Source of the DNA: JBBDXA01 sp040902585
GTDB lineage: Bacteria; Planctomycetota; Phycisphaerae; Phycisphaerales; Phycisphaeraceae
Reading direction: 5' to 3'
Assembly: GCA_040902585.1 (NCBI GenBank)
Contig: JBBDXA010000040.1
Span: 1 to 47,256 of the forward strand
Length of the DNA: 47,256 nt
A model generated the notes under the pieces. That model made no database searches. It saw only the letters and a list, made by a program, of their open reading frames with translations, and was not told the origin of the DNA. A program made the position numbers and the translations under genes. Each line of letters starts with the position of its first letter. The stretch's first letter is position 1. Positions 41,069 to 47,256 of this stretch are shown here, in pieces.

Positions 41069-42541
41069 ATGAAACGATTCGTGATATGTGCATGGATGAT
41101 CATCGCGGCGCTCGCCTCAGCAGCGCACGCCGCGCCTGGCGAGGATGACTACTACAAGATCGTCACGCTGGCGGTGCCTAAGAATATCGTGCTGGAAGTC
41201 AGCGGCATCCTTTCGATGAAGGATGGGCGGTTGATGGTCTGCACGCGGCGCGGCGAGGTGTACATCGTCGAGAACGCCTACGCCGATCCAGGCACGGTGA
41301 AGTTCAATCGCTGGACCTTCGGCCTTGCTGAGCCGCTGGGCATGTACGAGTCGGATGGCTGGATTTATGTCGCCCAACGCGGCGAACTCTCGCGCCTCAA
41401 GGACTCCAACAGCGATGATGTGGCTGACGTCTTTGAAACCGTCAATGATGACTGGGCCATCAGCGGCAACTATCACGAATACTGCTTCGGTCCGACGCCC
41501 GACAAAGACGGCTACCTCTGGGTCACGCTGAATAAGCCCTTCGGCGGCGAGCCTTACGGCAAGGCTCACTGGCGCGGCTGGGCGGTGCGCATCGATCCCA
41601 AAACCGGCAAGATGCATCCCATGGCCAACGGCCTGCGCAGTCCCGCGGGTGTGGCGACCAGCCCGGCCGGCGACGTTTTCTACACCGACAATCAGGGCGA
41701 ATGGTGCAACGCCTCGAAGCTCTCGCATCTCGAGTTCGGCGATTTCCACGGACATCCGCACGGCCTCGATTCGGTCAACCTGCCGGGCAATCCGATCAAA
41801 GGGCCGCAGGTGAAGGATGTGCCCAGCGGCACCTACATGAAGGATTTGAAGGCAAAGATTCCCAGCTTCAAGATGCCTGCTGTGTGGTTCCCGTATGAAA
41901 AGATGGGCAAGAGCCCCAGCGGCATGGCGTGGGACACGAGCAAGGGCAAGTTCGGCCCGTTTGACGGTCAGCTCTTCGTGGGCGACCAGCATCACGCGAC
42001 CGTCATGCGCGTGTTCCTCGAAAAGATCGACGGCCACTGGCAGGGCGCAGCCTTTCCGTTCCGCCAGGATTTTCAGTGCGGCGTCATTCGCGTCGCCTTC
42101 GGGACGGATGCGTCGATGTTCGTCGGAATGAGCAATCGCGGCTGGGGCGGGCGCGGCAACGCGCCCTACGGGTTGCAGCGCCTTGTATATACGGGCAAGG
42201 TGCCTTTCGAGATTCACGAGATGCGCGCCAAGGTGGACGGCTTTGAACTCACCTTCACGCAGCCCGTGGATAAGGCGAGTGCGGAGGATGTGAACTCCTA
42301 TCGCGGCGAGAGCTACACGTACAAGCTTGCCGCCAACTACGGCGGGCCGGAGGATGACAAGATGAAGATCGCGGTCACCAAGGCGACAGTCAGCGGCGAC
42401 GGCAAGAGTGTGCGGCTGACGATTGATCCGCTCCGCGCGGGCTATGTGCATGAGTTGCATCTGCCGGGCGTGAAGAACGCCGCGGGCGAAGGGCTGCTGC
42501 ATCCGGCGGCGTATTACACGCTGGTGAATGTGCCGAAGTAG
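41069..42541 (+). CDS. Exported sorbosone-dehydrogenase-like propeller protein
   Basis: 490 residues from ATG 41069, with AAGGGA 6 bases upstream and a signal peptide (VICAWMIIAALASAAHA). The propeller part has VSGILSMKDGRLMVCTRRGEVY, GLAEPLGMYESDGWIYVAQ and NGLRSPAGVATSPAGDVFYTDNQGEW, the pattern of soluble glucose/sorbosone dehydrogenases and planctomycete membrane-bound dehydrogenase-type proteins. The C-terminal part (HEMRAKVDGFELTFTQPVDKAS) is a beta-sandwich domain. It is paired with the five-haem protein. Cofactor (PQQ) and substrate are inferred only. Confidence 0.85.
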   Translation: MKRFVICAWMIIAALASAAHAAPGEDDYYKIVTLAVPKNIVLEVSGILSMKDGRLMVCTRRGEVYIVENAYADPGTVKFNRWTFGLAEPLGMYESDGWIYVAQRGELSRLKDSNSDDVADVFETVNDDWAISGNYHEYCFGPTPDKDGYLWVTLNKPFGGEPYGKAHWRGWAVRIDPKTGKMHPMANGLRSPAGVATSPAGDVFYTDNQGEWCNASKLSHLEFGDFHGHPHGLDSVNLPGNPIKGPQVKDVPSGTYMKDLKAKIPSFKMPAVWFPYEKMGKSPSGMAWDTSKGKFGPFDGQLFVGDQHHATVMRVFLEKIDGHWQGAAFPFRQDFQCGVIRVAFGTDASMFVGMSNRGWGGRGNAPYGLQRLVYTGKVPFEIHEMRAKVDGFELTFTQPVDKASAEDVNSYRGESYTYKLAANYGGPEDDKMKIAVTKATVSGDGKSVRLTIDPLRAGYVHELHLPGVKNAAGEGLLHPAAYYTLVNVPK

Positions 42542-42562
42542 TCATCGCGCGGAGCGAGTCGA

Positions 42563-43999
42563 CTACTTCAGAAGCACTTTCTTCAGCGGTCCGCCTTCGA
42601 CGGCGATGAGCAGGGTCTGTTCATCGAGGAAGAGCATGTCGGCTGCGCTGACGTTCACAGTCTGCGTGCGCTCACCGGTCAGGCTGTACACGACGGGCTG
42701 TTTGCCATCGGCGCCGAAAGGGATTTCGACCACGCGTCTGCTGTCGGGCGAGATGAGCAGTCGCTCGGGTGCATTGGTGTAGCCGGTGCGCTCGAGGGTG
42801 CGGCGGACGTTGCCTGATCGGACGTCGTAGAGATCGATGCGCCGGCGAAAGCCCATAGCGACGAGGGCGCCATCGGGCGAGAGGGTGTCGCTGCCGATCG
42901 GTTCGCGCGGTTGAAGGCGATGGAGCCTTTGCCGCGTGGTGAGCTGGTAAACATCGATCCACTGCCCGCTGGAGGAATTGCATTTGAGGGCGGCGATGGG
43001 AAGGGCGGTCGAGAAGGCCGCGTGATAGGAGTTGATGTCGACGCCCTTAAAAAGTTGCACGCTGCCTGTCGCGGTCTGGAGGTAGCGGATGCCTTCCTTG
43101 GGGCCGAGGCACCACGCGGTCTTGCCGTCGGCTGAGAAGCCCGTGCCGCCCCAGGGTTCGAGCACTTTCTCCTGCTTGAGAACCGCGCCGGTGTGACAGT
43201 TGATTAGACGCATCTCGACCACAGGCTTGGCGCGGCCCGCCACCAATGCATGCTTGCCATCGGGCGAAACCGCCAGGCTCTCGACGCGCAGGTCGGTCGC
43301 CAGCGTCGCGAGCCTTTGCCCGGTTAAAACATCCCATGCCATCAGTTCGTGCGTCGCATTCGGGTCGAGCGCGGAGCCTTCGCGGCGATAGGTCACCAGC
43401 ACACGGCCCTTCGGATCGCTCGCCATGCGCTGCACGTCGTTGTAGGTCCAAAGCGATTCGACTCTCGCCACGGGCGGCACGGAATCGGGCAGCGTCGGTG
43501 GTCGCGCGTTTGCATCCTTGGCGGGATCCACTTCCGGTGGTATTTCCGTTGATTGCGGCGGCACGACCGTCGGTGTGTCCTCAGGGATGTCCGTCGTTGA
43601 GCCTTCCGGCGGGATCTGATTGTTGGAAGTGATCGGCGCGGCGTTCGGGTTCGCAGGTCGTTCGCGCGTCAGTAGAAAATAGCCCACCGTGGCTGAGGTC
43701 GCGATGAAGGCGACGACGATCAGCTTCACGATCAGGGCCCGCTGGTCGGCGGCCTGTTGAACGAGGCGGGTCGCGCAGCGGCGGCAGATGAAGCCGGCAT
43801 CATCGCGCTTGAGCTGGCTGAGGGGGAAGAGGTTGCCGCACTCGTCGCAGGTCTGCGCAGAGGTGCCGTCGGCAAAGGCATCGCGGGCGACTGCCACGGG
43901 CACCTGCTGGCCGCAGCGTGGGCAGGTTAACGCAGGACGGCTATACTCAATCGGCACCCGCAGTGTCTGCCCGCAGTCGCATTGAATGGTGCTGCTCAT
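42563..43999 (-). CDS. Zinc-ribbon, single-helix, WD40-propeller protein
   Basis: 478 residues. Two small zinc ribbons at the N-terminus use C7/C9 with C26/C29 and C51/C54 with C72/C75. One transmembrane helix follows at about 88-110 (IVKLIVVAFIATSATVGYFLL), then a Pro/Thr-rich linker (110-170), then a WD40-like propeller with blades such as LAVSPDGKHALVAG, GTGFSADGKTAW and TLSPDGALVAMGFRRRIDLYD. This layout is typical of planctomycetes. The zinc ribbons would be cytoplasmic and the propeller periplasmic. The open frame extends far upstream over rluB, but the ATG at 43999 gives the ribbon. Its stop is 21 bases from the convergent dehydrogenase gene. Confidence 0.82.
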   Translation of the reverse strand: MSSTIQCDCGQTLRVPIEYSRPALTCPRCGQQVPVAVARDAFADGTSAQTCDECGNLFPLSQLKRDDAGFICRRCATRLVQQAADQRALIVKLIVVAFIATSATVGYFLLTRERPANPNAAPITSNNQIPPEGSTTDIPEDTPTVVPPQSTEIPPEVDPAKDANARPPTLPDSVPPVARVESLWTYNDVQRMASDPKGRVLVTYRREGSALDPNATHELMAWDVLTGQRLATLATDLRVESLAVSPDGKHALVAGRAKPVVEMRLINCHTGAVLKQEKVLEPWGGTGFSADGKTAWCLGPKEGIRYLQTATGSVQLFKGVDINSYHAAFSTALPIAALKCNSSSGQWIDVYQLTTRQRLHRLQPREPIGSDTLSPDGALVAMGFRRRIDLYDVRSGNVRRTLERTGYTNAPERLLISPDSRRVVEIPFGADGKQPVVYSLTGERTQTVNVSAADMLFLDEQTLLIAVEGGPLKKVLLK

Positions 44000-44035
44000 C
44001 GGCAATTCCCGTGAAGAAACGATCGCCATCCTATC

Positions 44036-44917
44036 ATGACCCGACGCCGCTCCAGTTCCAAGTCCCGCACGCAGAGCCATGCCTTCACCGACGCCAAGCG
44101 CGGCGAGCGGTTGCAGAAGGTGTTGGCGACGGCGGGCGTCGCTTCCCGCCGGGCGTGTGAACAGCTTATCGAAGACGGCGCGGTCACGGTCAACGGCCAG
44201 CTCGTGCAATCGCTGCCGGCCTGGGTCGATCCGGTGAAGGACCGCATTGAGGTGGATGGTCAACCCGTCAAGCGCGTCCGCGAAGCGAAGAAGAGCAGGG
44301 CGGCTGACCACGTCTACGTTTTGCTGCACAAGCCTCGCAATGTGATCTCCACCACGAAGGATGAACTGGGCCGGCGTCACGTGACGGACCTGGTCGAACT
44401 GCCCGTCCTGACTCCTGGTGAAGCGCAGCCCCGGCTGTTTCCGGTGGGCAGGCTCGATGCCGAGTCGACCGGTTTGATCCTCCTGACCAACGACGGCGAC
44501 CTGGCGCATCAGCTCACGCACCCGAGCTATGAAGTGCCCAAGGAGTATCACGTCTCGGTGCGCGGGCGGGTCGATGAGGAAGCGCTCGAGCAGCTTCGCG
44601 CGGGACTGATGCTGGCCCATCGCGGGACGAAGGGGCGATCGTCGCAGGTGAAGCGCGCCAAGGCGGTGGAGGTGCGCATCCTCGGATACAAGCATGATGA
44701 AGTGGGCGATCGGACCATTCTTTCGGTGACGCTGCGCGAAGGGCAGAACCGCGAGATTCGCCGACTGATGGCGAAGTTGGGTTACAAGGTGCGCCGGCTC
44801 AAGCGCGTGGCGCTGGGGCCGATCCGGCTCAAGGGGCTGGGCGCGGGGCGGTGGCGGCCGCTGACACCGGTGGAGATCAAGGCTTTGAAGCGGACGGTGA
44901 AGAAGGCGGGCAAGTAA
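44036..44917 (+). CDS. rluB: rRNA pseudouridine synthase, RsuA/RluB/E/F family
   Basis: 293 residues. A basic N-terminal tail (RRRSSSKSRTQ) is followed by an S4 domain (RLQKVLATAGVASRRACEQLI), then YVLLHKPRNVISTTKD, the catalytic FPVGRLDAESTGLILLTNDG with its Asp, KEYHV, and LREGQNREIRRLMAKLGYKVRRLKRV. This order is that of RluB/RsuA-type enzymes, which modify helix 90 region uridines of 23S rRNA or 16S U516. RluB is the most likely member given the length and the REGQNREIRRL motif, but the exact target is not certain. Divergent from the zinc-ribbon WD40 gene by 36 bases. Confidence 0.9.
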   Translation: MTRRRSSSKSRTQSHAFTDAKRGERLQKVLATAGVASRRACEQLIEDGAVTVNGQLVQSLPAWVDPVKDRIEVDGQPVKRVREAKKSRAADHVYVLLHKPRNVISTTKDELGRRHVTDLVELPVLTPGEAQPRLFPVGRLDAESTGLILLTNDGDLAHQLTHPSYEVPKEYHVSVRGRVDEEALEQLRAGLMLAHRGTKGRSSQVKRAKAVEVRILGYKHDEVGDRTILSVTLREGQNREIRRLMAKLGYKVRRLKRVALGPIRLKGLGAGRWRPLTPVEIKALKRTVKKAGK

Positions 44918-44943
44918 GCGGGTGCAGTTCCTGGCGTGGTCTG

Positions 44944-45032
44944 TCGTGCCATGCTTCTGTTTGGAGAAACATGCCGGCTCGCGTGAATCAGGGGCTATGC
45001 AGCATGCTTCTCCAAGCAGAAGCATGGCACGA
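44944..45032. repeat. Inverted dimer of hairpins, GTGCCATGCTTCT type
   Basis: Arms 44944-44974 and 45002-45032 are inverted copies of TCGTGCCATGCTTCTG... with two changes. Each arm folds on itself: ATGCTTCT, loop GCTTGG, AGAAGCAT. The spacer is 27 bases. The outer GTGCCATG resembles the ends of the element at 25881. Confidence 0.8.
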
Positions 45033-45058
45033 AACGGGGCACGAAACGGGGCACGAAG
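45025..45058. repeat. Tandem 12-base repeat GGCACGAAACGG
   Basis: Two complete copies and a third that is cut after GGCACGAA, directly continuing from the right arm of the hairpin dimer, whose last bases (GGCACGA) are the first copy. It looks like local duplication of the element end. Confidence 0.75.
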
Positions 45059-45180
45059 AATGACAGGGACCGGGTCGCGAAGGAATCGCATTTCTGGCGT
45101 ATATTTTCGTTGCCGCAGGACGGATTGTGGGTTAAGCTTGAGGGGTCCGGTGGAAGGCACGTCGTAGTGGGGATCACGTC

Positions 45181-46707
45181 ATGGACATGAAGGTGCATTG
45201 CCCGGGTTGCAGTAAGCCGTTGCGAGTGCCTCAGACCGCTTCGGGCCGCCGTGCGCGGTGTCCGGATTGTCAGCGGGTTTTCCGCGTGCCTAAGCCGGAA
45301 GATCTGGTGGATGAAACGATCTCGACGTGGATCGAGGAAGACCTGGCGGAACTGGGCCAGGAAACGGAAAAATTCTGGGACGGCGTGGGGAGTTTGTCGG
45401 CCTACCGCTCGGGCGGGCAGGACGACAAGCTACAGGTGGGCATGCGCAAGCCGCCGCCTCCCGCGGAGAAGTCGGCCGGTGCCTCGACCGCGGCGACCAA
45501 GGGCAAGGCCAAGGCGGAGCCTCCCAAGGGTGCGGATGACCAAGTCAAGATCACGCCCAATGACGACAATGGCAACTCGGCGGGCATGTCGACCATCATG
45601 GCTGCAATGGATGATGCCGGGGCCCCGTCCGTCGGCGGGAAGTCGGAGAAATCTTCCGCGGCTGCGGCCTCGGCTGCGGCGACGGCGGTGAAGCCCGTCG
45701 CAACGCCCATCGCTTCGGATGTTGGCACATCAGCGGGAGCATCGGGGGTATCGCCTGCCCGGCGCAGCGGCACGGTCAACGAAGAGACGCCGTATCCGAA
45801 TTCACTGCGCGTCGATCCCCGCGCCCCCCACCTGGTTGTGGTGCAGTGCGATCAGTCGGGCGTAAGGATTGCCTTCGATTCGATTCACCTGGAGGACGAA
45901 GGCTTCCGCGTGTCGATGCCCATGTGCTGCACCTTCAGCGGCATGGCTGAACGCCGCAAACTCTACGCCCGGCCGCTGGCGTTCATCGATCGCTCTTCCG
46001 CCCGGCTTCGCTCGGCATCAGAGGTGGATGTCAAGCACACCGTGCTCGTCGGTAACCAGGCACCGGACGACATGCTCACCGTGTTGGGCGAGATCTCGGA
46101 ACTTCCCAAGCCCTTCAACTGGCCCATGCCCTACTACAGCGGGCCGGACCACTCGCATATTTCCCTGCGCTGCTGGACCGAGACGCGACCCGAGGGCGGG
46201 TATACCTGCTACGTCAACCTTCCGCACGGTCCCACCGCGCTGCAATGGCTGGCTCATGTCAACGGCGTCTGCGGCCTCGACTACGCCAAGCTCGAGTACG
46301 ATGTAGGTCTGCTGGAAAACGAAGCCTGGCGCGGACTCGGCGACGAGTGCCGACGAAGGCTCGGCATCTGGTGCCCCTTCGAACCGATGGAACAGTTCCG
46401 CACCTACATCAGCGACGGCGACTTCGGCACTCGCGACCGCGGTCTGGCGGGCCTCGTCTTCACCGATCGTCGGCTGCTCTTTTGCAAGTACCACCATCGC
46501 GGCTCGGTCAACCTCAGCGAACCTGGGACCATGCAGATTCGAGACGAGGGCGATTTTTCCAACATCGCCATCGAAAACGCCGACGGCCGCACCCGACTGG
46601 TCAAGGTGCGCCTGTTTGACGTCGAGCCGCTGCTGGCCGCACTGGCTTCTTGGCCGAATATCACGGTCGATCGCCGAACGATGGAGGCACCGGCGACGAG
46701 CACTTGA
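45181..46707 (+). CDS. Zinc-ribbon protein with long Ala-rich linker, unknown function
   Basis: 508 residues. The N-terminal zinc ribbon has C7/C10 and C27/C30 (HCPGCSKPLRVP ... RCPDCQRVF), like the MJ0042-type finger. A Lys/Ala/Pro-rich disordered stretch (about 85-200) follows. The C-terminal 300 residues form a globular domain I do not recognise, with VVVQCDQSGVRIAFDSIHLEDEG at the start and AGLVFTDRRLLFCKYHHRG near the end; the latter resembles the first strands of a PH-like domain. There is no membrane helix. Upstream there is only a GGGGATC weak ribosome site. It ends before a terminator embedded in A/T-rich inverted arms. Confidence 0.75.
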   Translation: MDMKVHCPGCSKPLRVPQTASGRRARCPDCQRVFRVPKPEDLVDETISTWIEEDLAELGQETEKFWDGVGSLSAYRSGGQDDKLQVGMRKPPPPAEKSAGASTAATKGKAKAEPPKGADDQVKITPNDDNGNSAGMSTIMAAMDDAGAPSVGGKSEKSSAAAASAAATAVKPVATPIASDVGTSAGASGVSPARRSGTVNEETPYPNSLRVDPRAPHLVVVQCDQSGVRIAFDSIHLEDEGFRVSMPMCCTFSGMAERRKLYARPLAFIDRSSARLRSASEVDVKHTVLVGNQAPDDMLTVLGEISELPKPFNWPMPYYSGPDHSHISLRCWTETRPEGGYTCYVNLPHGPTALQWLAHVNGVCGLDYAKLEYDVGLLENEAWRGLGDECRRRLGIWCPFEPMEQFRTYISDGDFGTRDRGLAGLVFTDRRLLFCKYHHRGSVNLSEPGTMQIRDEGDFSNIAIENADGRTRLVKVRLFDVEPLLAALASWPNITVDRRTMEAPATST

Positions 46708-46721
46708 ATTCGAAGCGACTC

Positions 46722-46890
46722 AAATCTCAAGTTGCAAGTCACAAACAAATCGCAAAGACAAAAACTTAAACAAGAAAAAGGGCCGCGGGCGCTCGCCGAC
46801 CGCGGCCTTCGCACTTTTCCCCTTTTCGCTTTTCTGCCCTTTCCTTTGAGATTTGTTTGTGATTTGGAACTTTGAACTTGGAGTTTCCTC
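46722..46890. repeat. A/T-rich inverted arms around a terminator
   Basis: Left arm 46722-46775 (CTCAAATCTCAAG, GTCACAAACAAATCGC) and right arm 46843-46890 (GAGATTTGTTTGTGATTTGG) are imperfect inverted copies. The same words and layout are at 15157-15333, and the words without a central hairpin are at 11876-12003. Confidence 0.65.
46781..46807. terminator. GC-rich hairpin terminator
   Basis: GGCCGCGG, loop of 11 bases, CCGCGGCC, with AAAAAG directly left and TTCGCACTTTT to the right. It should end the zinc-ribbon gene transcript on the plus strand, and its T-run is even better for the minus strand. No minus-strand gene reads into it within the window. Confidence 0.7.
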
Positions 46891-46930
46891 CCACCCCGCC
46901 GCCCCTCCGTCCTTTCTCTAGAATGCTCCG

Positions 46931-47256
46931 ATGATCTCCCTGTTCCTGGGCCTGACGATTGCAAACCTTGCACTGCTGGCGGCAGTCTTCGTGATGGGCC
47001 TGTTCGTGGTCGATCACGCCGGCCGGGTCACGGACATGTACGACTGGCATCTGCCGCTGGGCATTGCCGCGGGTCTGATGACGGCCCTGACGCATACGGC
47101 CGTCTACATGTACCACATGGCCACCGCACGCTGGCTTGAGGCCGCGTCGGACAAGATCGGCATCGACCCTGCCCGCTGGGTCGCCCCCGCCCTCAAGCGA
47201 AAGCGGAAGGTCTTTTTCGTGTTCATGGCGGCGATCATCTCCGTCATGGTCGCCAT
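46931..47256 (+). CDS. Membrane protein, truncated by the window edge
   Basis: 108 codons are visible and the frame is still open at the edge. Start MISLFLGLTIANLALLAAVF is a membrane helix. A second hydrophobic stretch (LPLGIAAGLMTALTHTAVYMY, about 43-63) follows, then a basic loop (RWVAPALKRKRK), and a third helix begins at about 92 (VFFVFMAAIISVMVA). No family was recognised. It starts 124 bases after the terminator, so it heads a new transcription unit. Confidence 0.65.
   Translation, partial: MISLFLGLTIANLALLAAVFVMGLFVVDHAGRVTDMYDWHLPLGIAAGLMTALTHTAVYMYHMATARWLEAASDKIGIDPARWVAPALKRKRKVFFVFMAAIISVMVA

Noticed and set aside
44000..45160. N-terminal extension of the zinc-ribbon WD40 protein to about 865 residues.
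   Set aside because: The extra part is antisense to rluB and to a hairpin repeat, and the zinc ribbon begins at the ATG at 43999.

Overview
The window is GC-rich bacterial chromosome, most likely from a planctomycete, and Phycisphaerae-like is my best guess. The supporting signs are two stand-alone pseudopilins ending in a VDGH/ADGH motif, secreted PQQ-type propellers, a PA14 plus multi-CxxCH cytochrome next to a sorbosone-dehydrogenase-like protein, a sulfatase, a BatA/vWA/DUF4159 membrane operon, and zinc-ribbon proteins anchored by one helix. An LpxR-type lipid A deacylase argues for an outer membrane with lipid A. A run of 10 Ns at 28036-28045 shows this is a draft scaffold.

Layout. 1-3669 (minus): a pseudopilin whose consensus promoter carries a Fur box, lpxR, and eno. 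4177-7350 (plus): an ABC-ATPase/TOPRIM-like gene pair that resembles a defence module, a second pseudopilin, and a small secreted protein ending in a terminator. 7595-14040 (minus): a PQQ propeller, rpmH (51 codons), a large two-part propeller protein, and an S55 (SpoIVB-like) peptidase-domain protein. rnc is on the plus strand, followed by a convergent DUF2934 gene and bcp (minus). 16585-23546 (plus): a translationally coupled operon of BatA, vWA, a large membrane protein and DUF4159, followed by ribF and nrnA. 25996-32233 (minus): birA, nadC, an ASCH-domain protein, speA and carA. 32390-42541 (plus): a BNR-repeat protein, a second PQQ propeller, an RluA-type synthase, a sulfatase, a toxin-antitoxin pair, a five-haem PA14 cytochrome and its dehydrogenase-like partner. 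42563-end: a zinc-ribbon/WD40 membrane protein (minus), rluB, a zinc-ribbon protein of unknown function, and a truncated membrane protein at the right edge.

The genes are mostly housekeeping: glycolysis, RNA processing and modification, FAD, NAD, biotin, polyamine and pyrimidine synthesis. Between them lie envelope and secreted functions. No rRNA, tRNA, CRISPR array or transposase was found.

The most unusual layer is repetitive. More than ten intergenic hairpin elements, many arranged as inverted dimers, share loop and end sequences while their stems change in a compensating way. A second palindrome lies in frame inside two unrelated proteins and gives both the peptide SAKPQAA. Heptamer microsatellites and A/T-rich inverted arms around terminators add to this. 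The best candidates for something undescribed are the ATPase/TOPRIM pair with the palindromes in front of it, the hairpin repeat family, and the Fur-controlled pseudopilin.
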